Positions 10,485-18,759 of a stretch of DNA of 64,000 nucleotides are shown piece by piece. A program made the translations under genes and the position numbers. The notes beneath the pieces are model-generated. The model did not search any database, was not told where the DNA came from, and saw nothing but the letters and a program-made list of their open reading frames with translations. Origin of the DNA: CAVQMC01 sp963713505 (lineage in GTDB: Bacteria > Bacteroidota > Ignavibacteria > Ignavibacteriales > Ignavibacteriaceae); contig CAVQMC010000016.1 of assembly GCA_963713505.1 (NCBI GenBank), forward strand, positions 1 through 64,000. The letters are read 5' to 3'. The stretch's first letter is position 1, and each line of letters opens with the position of its first letter.

Positions 10485-11137
10485 GCAAAAATCATAATCT
10501 AGATCATCAAAGAATAAAAAGAATTGGATTTCAAGAGATAGTTTTTGGAGCTACTAAAACTGTTGATCAATTGAAATTAATTATTGAAGATTTTCAGAAA
10601 AATAACCATCATATTCTTTGCACAAAGGTTCAAAGTAAAAAAGCTAAACAATTATTAAAAGAATTTTCACCCGGATTTTATGATGAAATTTCCAAAATTT
10701 TATTAATTGGTAATTTTCCGGAAAAATCAGTTAAAAATGAAGTGGCGATTTTATCCGGCGGAACTTCCGATCAATATCTTGTAAATGAAATTTACTATAC
10801 TTTAAAGTTTTTTGGAAAAGAAGCTGAACGTTTTCAAGATATTGGTGTTGCAGGTGTTCACCGTTTAATGGATAATCTTGATAAATTTAAAGTATTTAAA
10901 GTTATTATCGTAATAGCCGGTTTTGAAGGCGCGCTGCCTACTGTAGTTGGCGGATTATTGCCGCAGCCGATCATTGCTGTTCCAGCCAGTATTGGTTATG
11001 GTGTGAGTAAAAATGGTAAAGTTGCATTAAATTCTATGCTGTCAAGCTGTGCAAACGGCATTACCGTTGTTAATATAGATAATGGTTATGGTGCTGCAAT
11101 GGCTGCTTTAAGAATAGTTAATAATAAACAAAGTTGA
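10481..11137 (+). CDS. larB: LarB, pyridinium-3,5-biscarboxylic acid mononucleotide synthase
   Basis: LarB carboxylates nicotinic acid adenine dinucleotide and cleaves it to the biscarboxylate mononucleotide, the first step in nickel-pincer cofactor synthesis. The 218-residue protein has a PurE-like C-terminal half: VAILSGGTSDQYLVNE near residue 87, DIGVAGVHRLMDN near 121, the VIAGFEGALPTVVGGLL loop near 145, and AVPASIGYGVS near 168. The N-terminal part matches the family's GATKTVDQL segment. The start overlaps the restored larE stop, and the next gene begins 5 bases after the stop, so the three genes are one transcription unit. Confidence 0.93.
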   Translation: MSKNHNLDHQRIKRIGFQEIVFGATKTVDQLKLIIEDFQKNNHHILCTKVQSKKAKQLLKEFSPGFYDEISKILLIGNFPEKSVKNEVAILSGGTSDQYLVNEIYYTLKFFGKEAERFQDIGVAGVHRLMDNLDKFKVFKVIIVIAGFEGALPTVVGGLLPQPIIAVPASIGYGVSKNGKVALNSMLSSCANGITVVNIDNGYGAAMAALRIVNNKQS

Positions 11138-11141
11138 GAAT

Positions 11142-12377
11142 ATGAACATTTTAAAAATCGAACCTTTTTCCGGAGTAAGCGGCGACATGTTCCTTGGAGC
11201 TTTGGCTGAATTAGCTGAAGGATGGGATGAATTAGTTTCACTGCCGCAAAAATTAGGTTTAAAAAATGTTGAAGTAAAAATAAGCAATGTTGAAAAATCC
11301 GGTATTGCTTGTAAACATATTAAAATAATAGATAACAATGAATATTTTCCTATAAATCAACAATCAAGTTTGCTTCATCATGATCACTCGCATTCACACA
11401 ATCATAGACATTTAAGTGACATATATAGAATAATTGATAACGGCGATTTAACAGATGGAACAAAACAAATTGCAAAAGAAATATTCTTATTTCTTGGACA
11501 AGCGGAAGCAAAAGTCCATGGTGTAGATATTAATAAAATTCATTTTCATGAAGTTGGAGCAATTGATTCTATAATGGACATTGTCGGATCAGCTTTTCTA
11601 CTTGATAAATTACAAATCCAAAAATCATATTCATTCGATGTTTGTACAGGTTTTGGTTTTGCTGATACTGAACATGGTAAATTACCTGTTCCCTGCCCTG
11701 CTACTAAAGAATTATTGATTGGATTCCCAACCTATATAGGTAAAATAAATCAAGAATTGACTACACCTACAGGTGCTGCAATACTTAAGTATTTAAATCC
11801 TGAATTTAAAATTCCATCCTTAACAGAAAATAAAATCGGATATGGTCCCGGAGAAAGAAATTTTATTCAACCAAATGTATTGAGATTATCATTATGTAAA
11901 TTGCCTTCTGAACAAGAGCATAAAATTTTTATGCTTGAAACTAATATAGATGATATTTCTTCTGAAATTGTAGGAGTGGATTTTCAAAATCAACTATTTG
12001 AAAAAGGTGCTTTGGATTTTTATTTTACTCAAATTTTAATGAAAAAGGGACGTCCCGGATTGTTAGTTACTGTTTTCGCAGAGCAGAATAATATTTCAAG
12101 AATAGCTGATTACCTTTTGGAAAATACAACTTCAATTGGGTTAAGATACTTTCCTGTTGAAAGAAAAGTCCTCGATAGAAAAGTTATTGAATTTCAAACT
12201 TCTATAGGTTTAGTTAAAGTTAAGGAAATTATTACACCATCTGGTAAGAAAAGATATACTCCTGAATATGAATCTTGTTTAGCAATCTCAAAAGAAAAAC
12301 AATTACCCATAAATCAAGTTTTTAATTTAATAAATTCCGAATTATATAAATTAGAAGATCATACTAGTAATTTTTAA
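11142..12377 (+). CDS. larC: LarC, nickel insertion protein (unsplit)
   Basis: LarC is the CTP-dependent cyclometallase that inserts nickel into the pincer nucleotide. The 411-residue product begins with the family signature PFSGVSGDMFLGAL. It has a His-rich stretch HHDHSHSHNHRH near residue 78, KVHGVDINKIHFHEVGAIDSI near 125, and a complete C-terminal domain with TSIGLRYFPVERKVL and GKKRYTPEYE. In Lactobacillus plantarum the gene is read as LarC1/LarC2 through a programmed frameshift; here it is one uninterrupted frame. It lies 5 bases after larB. No lactate racemase apoprotein (LarA) is encoded in the window. Confidence 0.93.
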   Translation: MNILKIEPFSGVSGDMFLGALAELAEGWDELVSLPQKLGLKNVEVKISNVEKSGIACKHIKIIDNNEYFPINQQSSLLHHDHSHSHNHRHLSDIYRIIDNGDLTDGTKQIAKEIFLFLGQAEAKVHGVDINKIHFHEVGAIDSIMDIVGSAFLLDKLQIQKSYSFDVCTGFGFADTEHGKLPVPCPATKELLIGFPTYIGKINQELTTPTGAAILKYLNPEFKIPSLTENKIGYGPGERNFIQPNVLRLSLCKLPSEQEHKIFMLETNIDDISSEIVGVDFQNQLFEKGALDFYFTQILMKKGRPGLLVTVFAEQNNISRIADYLLENTTSIGLRYFPVERKVLDRKVIEFQTSIGLVKVKEIITPSGKKRYTPEYESCLAISKEKQLPINQVFNLINSELYKLEDHTSNF

Positions 12378-12459
12378 TCTTTCTTAATTTTTCTTGCATC
12401 AAATAATTTAAAACTAAATACAATTAGTTATATAAATTCTTCAATATTTAATTTAAAGT

Positions 12460-13179
12460 ATGAATAATAAAAAATTTATTAAAATAATAAATTCATTATT
12501 TAAGCCTGCAATTATTATTACGATAATTTTATCTATTGCTACTTTAATACATTTTTTAAATTTATTTGACCTCCAAAATCATGATTTAAGTAATAAAATA
12601 TTAAAAGTTTTGGATCTAAATAAAGAAGGCACTATTGCAATATGGTTCGCTATTTTTATCTGGATAATTTGCGGATTATCATTTTCAACGATTGGATTTA
12701 GTTCTAATGGAAATTATGGTATATCTAAAAGTCAACGAATATTACTAATATTTTCAGGACTTTTCATCTGCTTGGTCTCATTTGATAAAATATTCCATTT
12801 CCATTTGATGATTGATCTTCGAGTAATAAATATTTTAGGAATCTTTTCTCCCAGTTTAAGAAAAGATAGTCCATATTATTGGCTATTTCTAATTATTATT
12901 CCGGCTTTTATCTACATTTTTATTTCAATTATTCTTGTTTACATAAAACTGATAAAAGGGATTAAAAAAAACGAATTAAGAAAGACTACTTTAATATTTT
13001 TATTTTCAGCATTGATTTGTATTCCATTGGAAGTAGGGCTTGATATGCTTCAGGGATTTTATTGGTATGAAGGACAAAAACACACAATATTCAATAGCTT
13101 TGAAGCCATGGTAGAACTTGCTGGAGTCCTTTGTTTTATGGGTGCAAATAAAACTATTATGCGTTATTATTCTTCTTAA
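12460..13179 (+). CDS. Multi-pass membrane protein of unknown function
   Basis: This 239-residue hydrophobic protein has about six predicted membrane spans, roughly at residues 15-35, 60-80, 95-115, 145-170, 182-205 and 218-235. Short polar loops contain conserved-looking DKIFHFH and FEAMVELAG segments. I do not recognise a family. It starts 82 bases after larC on the same strand, so it might extend the lar transcript, but there is no overlap or strong ribosome site to prove it. A role as a nickel or lactate permease is not supported by any motif seen. Confidence 0.7.
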   Translation: MNNKKFIKIINSLFKPAIIITIILSIATLIHFLNLFDLQNHDLSNKILKVLDLNKEGTIAIWFAIFIWIICGLSFSTIGFSSNGNYGISKSQRILLIFSGLFICLVSFDKIFHFHLMIDLRVINILGIFSPSLRKDSPYYWLFLIIIPAFIYIFISIILVYIKLIKGIKKNELRKTTLIFLFSALICIPLEVGLDMLQGFYWYEGQKHTIFNSFEAMVELAGVLCFMGANKTIMRYYSS

Positions 13180-13366
13180 AATATTAATATTAAATTAATA
13201 TTTCATAAACTTTCTCTATAATTAATTTCATATTGCTAATTCCGCCTTTCAGTAAATTTATTCAATGTTGTTTTAATTTATAGTTTTTGCTTGAGATCAT
13301 TAAATTAATGTGTTTATGAGTAATAATTTTCCAAATGTAATTCTTGAATATTCACGATTAATACTT

Positions 13367-13374
13367 TAGGTTTG
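13367..13374 (+). promoter_or_regulatory. Candidate -7 element TAGGTTTG for yajQ
   Basis: It matches TAnnTTTG, with a TTG about 20 bases upstream, and lies about 36 bases before the yajQ ATG. The assignment rests on consensus only. Confidence 0.35.
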
Positions 13375-13409
13375 TCTAACAAATAATTTTCAAAAATAAG
13401 AAATCAATC

Positions 13410-13907
13410 ATGGCACAAAATCATTCTTTTGATATAGTATCTGAAATCGATTTGCAGGAAGCAGATAATGCGGTTAATCAAGCTTTGAAGGAAATAAATC
13501 AGCGGTATGATTTAAAGGATTCCAATACTTCGATGGAATTGAATAAAAAAGACAAGCTAATTACAATTAATACCAAAGATGATTATTCGCTTAAAGCTAG
13601 TATTGATATTCTGCAGACTAAGTTTATCAGAAGAGGAATGTCTATTAAAGCTTTAAAGCTAGATGAACCTGAACAAGCCGCAGGCGGAAGATTAAGACAA
13701 AAAGTAAATCTTCAAAGCGGAATTTCCAAAGAGAATGCTAAAATCATTACAAAAATGATTAAAGATTCCAAATTAAAAGTTAATGCCCAAATTCAGGATG
13801 AACAGGTTCGTGTGCAGGCACCTAAAATTGATGATCTGCAGGCAGTAATTAAAATGATTAAAGATGCCGATCTTGATTTTCCAACTCAATATGTAAATAT
13901 GAAGTAA
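13410..13907 (+). CDS. yajQ: YajQ family nucleotide-binding protein
   Basis: YajQ (DUF520) proteins bind nucleotides, and some bind cyclic di-GMP. The 165-residue protein shows the family pattern throughout: HSFDIVSEIDLQEADNAVNQ at the start, INQRYDLKDSNT near residue 30, the GGRLRQ turn near 94, QVRVQAPKIDDLQAVI near 134, and the PTQYVN end. The length matches the usual 160-165. It is monocistronic, converges with the DnaE-like gene and is separated from it by 16 bases. The cellular role is uncertain even in studied species. Confidence 0.93.
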   Translation: MAQNHSFDIVSEIDLQEADNAVNQALKEINQRYDLKDSNTSMELNKKDKLITINTKDDYSLKASIDILQTKFIRRGMSIKALKLDEPEQAAGGRLRQKVNLQSGISKENAKIITKMIKDSKLKVNAQIQDEQVRVQAPKIDDLQAVIKMIKDADLDFPTQYVNMK

Positions 13908-13923
13908 AAATTATTTGTTTTTT

Positions 13924-15594
13924 TCAGCTTGCATAAGCTCTTAACATTCTTTCTCTTTCAAGAGTGTTCGCCCGCCAGAAATCGTCTTCGGATACTTTTT
14001 CTACATCTCCGTAATATTTATTATCCACGCTGTCTTTCTGTATACTTTCTTTAGCCTTTTTACCCGACAGCACTTCTAATTTTTCCACAATTAAATTTCT
14101 TTCGTCTTCCGGATCAACTTTTCCTTCTACGATATAAGGTCCCATCGACATAGTTAATTCCGCATATTTTTCATAAGCTTCCGGGAATATAACTGCTTCA
14201 TAAGTTCCGGTTAAATCTTCCAGGGAAAGGAACTTCATTATATTTCCTTTTCTTGTTCTTATCCTTTTGGAAGTCATGTACCAGCCGATCATTTTAACTT
14301 TTTTTCCGCGATGCTTGTACATTTCATTCGCCGTTATAACACCAAATTTTATAATCATTTTTTTAAAGAAATGAAGCGGATGTCTTGTTATCATGTAATC
14401 AAAATTTTCGTATTCCGCTCTGCATATTTCTTCCAGGCAATAATTTTTATTTGTTTTGATCTCTTCTTCCAGGGCAAAGGATTCATTTATAAAAAGATCG
14501 CTGTAATTTTCTTCCAATATTTTTCTTCTATTAATATAAATATCCAGAAGGCGCAGAAGTTCCGGGCGGGTTTGTTTAAAGCAGCCCATCGCTCCGCATT
14601 TTATCAGGATTGCTGTTTCCTCGAAACCAAGATTAGTTCTTACCAGAAAATCTGCCAGCGAAAAATATTTACCGTTACTTTTTCTTTCTTCTAATATAAT
14701 TTCAATAGAACTATGAGAGAGATTTTTAACAGCCATTAAACCTATTCTTATTATACTCCCTTTTCCGGTATACTCATAGTTACTTTCATTTACAGAAGGA
14801 AGTTTTATCTTTACTCCCATCCTTTTTGATTCCTGAATATAAACTGCAGGCGAATAAAATCCTCCTCCGTTGCTTAAAACATTCGCCATAAACTCGGCAG
14901 GGTAATGAGTTTTTAAATAAGCAACTTGAAAGGAAAGCAAAGCAAAAGAAGCGCTGTGTGCTTTACAGAATGAATATCCGGCAAACGATTCTATTTGACG
15001 CCAAAGTTCAGCGGTTATTTTTTGAGTGTAGCCTTTATCAATACATGAATTAAAAAATTTTTCTGTTATACGCTGCATCGCTGCATGGGAACGCATTTTT
15101 CCGCTCATTGCTCTGCGCAGCAGATCCGCTTCTTCAAGAGTTAATCCCGCAATATGATGCGCAACTTTTATAACATCTTCCTGATAAATCATTACGCCGT
15201 AAGTTTCTCCTAACACATCTTCCATTTCCGGCATCAAATATTTTCTTTGTTCAGGATGTTTATGCCGATTAATAAATTCACGCATCATCCCGCTTTCCGC
15301 AACTCCGGGACGAATAATTGAACTTGCCGCGGTCAGCATTTCAAAAGTATGTACATCAAGTTTCCTGAGTAATGAACGCATTCCGGGAGATTCAATATAA
15401 AAACAGCCTATTGTATTTCCGGTCCGGATAAGTTCGATAGTGGCTTCATCATTAAACAGCATTTCAAAATCGAAAATATCAAAGCCGATATTTTCCGTGT
15501 ATTTAGGGATCGGCGGATGAAGCGTGTATAATTCTAATCCGTCTCTCCATTCCTCAGGAATTTGATAAAGTGAAAAATCATCAAAATTACGCAT
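13924..15594 (-). CDS. DnaE2-like DNA polymerase III alpha, C-terminal half only
   Basis: The 556-residue protein aligns by eye with the second half of error-prone DnaE. It has TIGCFYIESPGMRSLLRKL near residue 60, SIIRPG near 91, GVMIYQEDVIKVAHHIAGL near 134, EADLLRRAM near 155, HSASFALLSFQVAYLKTHYP near 213, a helix-hairpin-helix region, and a terminal OB fold (VKMIGWYMTSKRIR to NLIVEKLEVL). The N-terminal PHP domain and the palm segments carrying the catalytic aspartates are absent, and the upstream neighbour is divergent, so this is not just a start-site choice. No frame break is seen in 1.67 kb. It could be a non-catalytic partner in translesion synthesis, half of a split polymerase, or a truncated remnant. 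A palindrome overlaps its promoter region. Confidence 0.8.
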   Translation of the reverse strand: MRNFDDFSLYQIPEEWRDGLELYTLHPPIPKYTENIGFDIFDFEMLFNDEATIELIRTGNTIGCFYIESPGMRSLLRKLDVHTFEMLTAASSIIRPGVAESGMMREFINRHKHPEQRKYLMPEMEDVLGETYGVMIYQEDVIKVAHHIAGLTLEEADLLRRAMSGKMRSHAAMQRITEKFFNSCIDKGYTQKITAELWRQIESFAGYSFCKAHSASFALLSFQVAYLKTHYPAEFMANVLSNGGGFYSPAVYIQESKRMGVKIKLPSVNESNYEYTGKGSIIRIGLMAVKNLSHSSIEIILEERKSNGKYFSLADFLVRTNLGFEETAILIKCGAMGCFKQTRPELLRLLDIYINRRKILEENYSDLFINESFALEEEIKTNKNYCLEEICRAEYENFDYMITRHPLHFFKKMIIKFGVITANEMYKHRGKKVKMIGWYMTSKRIRTRKGNIMKFLSLEDLTGTYEAVIFPEAYEKYAELTMSMGPYIVEGKVDPEDERNLIVEKLEVLSGKKAKESIQKDSVDNKYYGDVEKVSEDDFWRANTLERERMLRAYAS

Positions 15595-15604
15595 TTTTTA
15601 TAAT

Positions 15605-15632
15605 TATATAGTGAACATTTGAACACTATATA
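15605..15632 (-). promoter_or_regulatory. 28-bp palindrome (TATATAGTG-N10-CACTATATA) at the DnaE-like start
   Basis: Perfect 9-bp arms at 15605-15613 and 15624-15632 lie 10 bases upstream of the ATG at 15594. The 10-base centre also contains a TGTTCA direct repeat with 8-bp period when read on the minus strand. A possible -35 TTGATT and -10 TAAATA lie immediately upstream, so a bound repressor would block transcription. An SOS-type operator is an inference from the DnaE2-like gene only. Confidence 0.5.
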
Positions 15633-15758
15633 TTTATAATTTTTACTGATTAAAATCAAGAGCAGCGGAGAGTGAAAAGCAAAGAACTGATGTTTAAAAA
15701 ATATCATATCATTTGAAATAACTTTTTATTATATAAATGTTGTATTTAAAATGTTTAG

Positions 15759-15971
15759 GTGAAAATGATGAAAAAGCTGCAGATCGATGAGGATTTAATT
15801 TGGCAATGTCAGTATTGCGGAGTTGAAAATACAGTTTGGGTGGATTTAACTATAGAAGGAGAGCAGGATTTTGTGGAGGACTGCCGTATTTGCTGCAGGC
15901 CAAATCATATTATTGTAAGAAAGGACGCAGATAACAATCCTTATTTAGACGTTCGCCCAAGTGATGAATGA
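15759..15971 (+). CDS. CPXCG-motif cysteine-rich protein
   Basis: This 70-residue protein matches the Cys-rich CPXCG family (PF14255). It has WQCQYCGVEN near residue 15 with the first Cys pair, then DCRICCRPN near residue 41 with the second, and ends DVRPSDE. The paired cysteines suggest a zinc ribbon, and the function is unknown in the family. The first base of the family's usual Pro is changed (CQYC in place of CPYC). The frame opens at GTG 15759, but ATG codons at 15765 and 15768 are equally possible starts. It is divergent from the DnaE-like gene. Confidence 0.85.
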   Translation: MKMMKKLQIDEDLIWQCQYCGVENTVWVDLTIEGEQDFVEDCRICCRPNHIIVRKDADNNPYLDVRPSDE

Positions 15972-15997
15972 GTGAAGAAGAATTTATTAAAAGATCA

Positions 15998-16147
15998 TTA
16001 GTTATGAATTTCTTCCTCTTGATCCACTACCATATTAAATTCTTCTTCGGAATTTGATGCTGCGGATTTCATTGCGCGAAAACCAATAACAACATTAATA
16101 ATAATAACCGCAATAAAAATTATTCCGCAGAGTTCTAAAATACTCAT
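15998..16147 (-). CDS. 49-aa single-pass membrane protein downstream of ftsZ
   Basis: An open frame of 49 codons begins at ATG 16147 with AGGGGC eight bases upstream, 34 bases after the ftsZ stop and on the same strand. The product has one hydrophobic span, roughly residues 4-23 (LCGIIFIAVIIINVVIG), then an acidic tail with SNSEEEFNMVVDQEEE. It looks like the last gene of the dcw operon. No family is recognised. The good ribosome site, intact frame and Nin-Cout-type layout argue that it is real. A small division-associated or signalling membrane peptide is possible but not shown. Confidence 0.6.
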   Translation of the reverse strand: MSILELCGIIFIAVIIINVVIGFRAMKSAASNSEEEFNMVVDQEEEIHN

Positions 16148-16181
16148 ACTGCCCCTTAATAATTAGTAAAATTTTGGCAGA

Positions 16182-17483
16182 TTAATCCATGATCATTCTC
16201 AAAAATGATGAGCTGTCTTCATCGTCATTATCTCGAGAAACACTTTCTTTTTCTTCATCTTCATCTTTATTTTTAGCTTTTTCTTTTGCCCAGTTATACC
16301 TGGATGCATCAAAATTAAAACCGCTTTTTGGCGGGTCATTATCTTCTTCTTTATCCATCGATGCCTTAGGACTTTTAACTCTAAGAATAGTAGGAATTTC
16401 AAGATCTTCGGAATCTACTTTGTTATTTTCCATAAAATCAAAACCACCTCTGAATGAAGTTGTTTCGGCAGGTTTTGTTTGGACATTCTTAGTAGTTTTG
16501 GATGAAAAGCCTTGCTGAGCACCATCAAATCCGGTTGCAATAACAGTATAAGAGACATAGTCATTCATTTCTTCTTTTTTAACACAGCCGAAAATTACGT
16601 TTGCCTCTTCGCCTGCAGCTTCGAATATTACATTATTTCCTTCGTTAATTTCCTGCATAGTTAAATTGCTTGAACCGGTAACATTCAACAATACGCTTTT
16701 AGCACCTTTAATATTTATTCCTTCCAGCAGCGGACTTGAAATTGCTTTTTGTGCTGCTTCAATAGCACGGTTTTCACCGCTTGCAATTCCACATCCCATT
16801 AAAGCCTCGCCGCTTTGATTCATAACTGCACGAACATCAGCAAAATCAACATTAATTAAACCTTCAACTGTTATAATATCGGCAATACCTCTAGTTGCTT
16901 CATAAAGAACTTCGTTAGGTTTATCGAAAGCTGCGAAAGCATTTATACTTTTATCAAGAATGCTTAAAAGTCTTTCATTCGGAATTACTATTAAACTATC
17001 TACATTTTGTTTTAATTCATGAATTCCCTGCTCTGCATTCAGCATTCTTTTTTTACCTTCCCAGCGGAAAGGTTTGGTAACAATACCAACAACCAAAGCG
17101 CCGATACTTTTTGCAATAGAAGCAACAACAGGCGCACCTCCCGTACCTGTTCCGCCACCCATTCCGGCAGTAACAAAAACCATATCGCTTCCTGAAAGTA
17201 CTTCGGAAATTTTTTCTCTATCCTCTTCCAACGATTTTTTACCAACATTAGGATCAGCTCCGGCACCCAAACCGCGTGTAATTGCAGTACCGCACTGAAT
17301 CTTATGAGTTGCACTGCTGCTGTTCAACACCTGTGAATCGGTGTTTATTGCAACATATTCTACACCCGTCAACCCTCTCTTGATCATACTCTCTATTGCA
17401 TTGCAGCCGCCGCCGCCGATACCAACGACCTTGAGGATAGCAGACATCTGTGTGCCTCTATCTATTGTAGCGAATCGCGACAT
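16182..17483 (-). CDS. ftsZ: Cell division GTPase FtsZ
   Basis: FtsZ forms the cytokinetic ring. The 433-residue protein has GGGGCNAI near residue 22, the tubulin signature GGGTGTG near 108, and NVDFADV near 208. The start is set at ATG 17483 because a strong AAAGGAGG lies just upstream; a longer frame from 17546 would overlap ftsA. The conserved C-terminal peptide that binds FtsA appears as DLEIPTILRVK near residue 360 and is not terminal. About 60 further residues follow, acidic and Lys-rich, ending SSFLRMIMD. The gene lies 25 bases after ftsA in the dcw cluster. Confidence 0.97.
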   Translation of the reverse strand: MSRFATIDRGTQMSAILKVVGIGGGGCNAIESMIKRGLTGVEYVAINTDSQVLNSSSATHKIQCGTAITRGLGAGADPNVGKKSLEEDREKISEVLSGSDMVFVTAGMGGGTGTGGAPVVASIAKSIGALVVGIVTKPFRWEGKKRMLNAEQGIHELKQNVDSLIVIPNERLLSILDKSINAFAAFDKPNEVLYEATRGIADIITVEGLINVDFADVRAVMNQSGEALMGCGIASGENRAIEAAQKAISSPLLEGINIKGAKSVLLNVTGSSNLTMQEINEGNNVIFEAAGEEANVIFGCVKKEEMNDYVSYTVIATGFDGAQQGFSSKTTKNVQTKPAETTSFRGGFDFMENNKVDSEDLEIPTILRVKSPKASMDKEEDNDPPKSGFNFDASRYNWAKEKAKNKDEDEEKESVSRDNDDEDSSSFLRMIMD

Positions 17484-17508
17484 AGTTTCCTCCTTTGGAT
17501 TATTATTT

Positions 17509-18759
17509 TTATAATTCATCAAAAAACTGCTGTACTTTCTGGACAAACTGTGAAAGCTTGTTCTTACCTTTTAATTTCTTTGTTTTAATTAATATTTGAT
17601 AATCACTTGATTTACCGCCGGGAATTCCTCTGATTAAACCAGCTACCGTTGCAAATTCCGGGCTTTCAATTTCGTTTGATAAACCCTCGCCTAATTCCTG
17701 CGGAACACCAATTCTGCATGGAAGTCCAAATACTTCTTCTGCTAATTCTGTACATCCTTTTAACAAGGAACCGCCGCCTGTTAAAACAATTCCTGCTTTT
17801 ATTTTATTTTTGTAACCAGCAGTTCTAATTTCATTATCAATTAAAGTAAAAAGTTCCCGCATTCTTAAACTAATTATTTGTGTCAGCAGACTAATAGGTA
17901 TTTTAGTATTTCCTCTCGCACCTACTCCTTTTATCAAAATATCTTCATCTTTAATGATTGCATTTTCACTTGCATAACCATATTCTTTTTTAAGAATTTC
18001 AGCTTCTTCAGTCACAATTCCTAAAGATTCCCTAATATCATTTGTGACCTGATTCCCGGCAACACCAATTACTTTTGTATGTTTAATTGCTTTATTATGA
18101 AAGATTGCTATATCTGTTGTTCCCCCGCCGATATCTATTAATGCAACACCAAGATCTTTTTCACTTTCTTCAAGAACTGATGTACATGAAGCAATCGGCT
18201 GAAGTATATAATCTCTTACCTGTAAACCAGCTCTCTCAACAGATTTCTTAATATTCTGTATTGCAGGAATAGAAGCCAATACAACATGATTTGTCGCTTC
18301 TAATCTTGAGCCGGACATTCCAATCGGATTTTCAATTCCACCTTGATGATCTATTGAAAATTCTTCCGGAATTATGTGGAGAATTTGTCTATCCGAAGGA
18401 ATTCTAATCGTCCTCACATCTGCTTCCAGCCTGTCTAAATCAGATTTGGTTATTTCATGATCATCACTGCTGATTGTAACATAATTTCTGTGCCGTATAC
18501 TTGTTATATGCTCACCGGCAACACCGACATTTACGACATTTATTGAAAATCCCGCCCGGTTGGAAGCAATGGAAACGGCTTCTTTAATTGCCTCCGCAGT
18601 TTTTCCAATATTTGCAACTAATCCTTTATGTAAACCTTCGGATTTAGCAACTCCAAAACCAAGAATATCTATTCTATTGGCTTCTTCAATTCTTTCTGCT
18701 ATTACTGCGCAGACTTTAGTTGTACCTAAATCCAAACCGGCTATTATATCTTTTTTCAT
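17509..18759 (-). CDS. ftsA: Cell division protein FtsA
   Basis: FtsA is the actin-like protein that anchors FtsZ to the membrane. The 416-residue protein has the phosphate-1 motif GLDLGTTKVCAVIAE at residues 9-23, IDIGGGTTDIAIF near 208, and the adenosine motif GIVLTGGGSLLKG near 325. The C-terminus, NKLSQFVQKVQQFFDEL, is an amphipathic helix fitting the membrane-targeting sequence. The start overlaps the ftsQ stop by 4 bases, so the two are translationally coupled. The frame is intact. Confidence 0.97.
   Translation of the reverse strand: MKKDIIAGLDLGTTKVCAVIAERIEEANRIDILGFGVAKSEGLHKGLVANIGKTAEAIKEAVSIASNRAGFSINVVNVGVAGEHITSIRHRNYVTISSDDHEITKSDLDRLEADVRTIRIPSDRQILHIIPEEFSIDHQGGIENPIGMSGSRLEATNHVVLASIPAIQNIKKSVERAGLQVRDYILQPIASCTSVLEESEKDLGVALIDIGGGTTDIAIFHNKAIKHTKVIGVAGNQVTNDIRESLGIVTEEAEILKKEYGYASENAIIKDEDILIKGVGARGNTKIPISLLTQIISLRMRELFTLIDNEIRTAGYKNKIKAGIVLTGGGSLLKGCTELAEEVFGLPCRIGVPQELGEGLSNEIESPEFATVAGLIRGIPGGKSSDYQILIKTKKLKGKNKLSQFVQKVQQFFDEL

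Noticed and set aside
14311..14694. 127-codon plus-strand frame inside the DnaE-like gene
   Set aside because: Antisense shadow; Phe/Ile/Cys-rich, no family resemblance, while the minus-strand protein has conserved motifs throughout.
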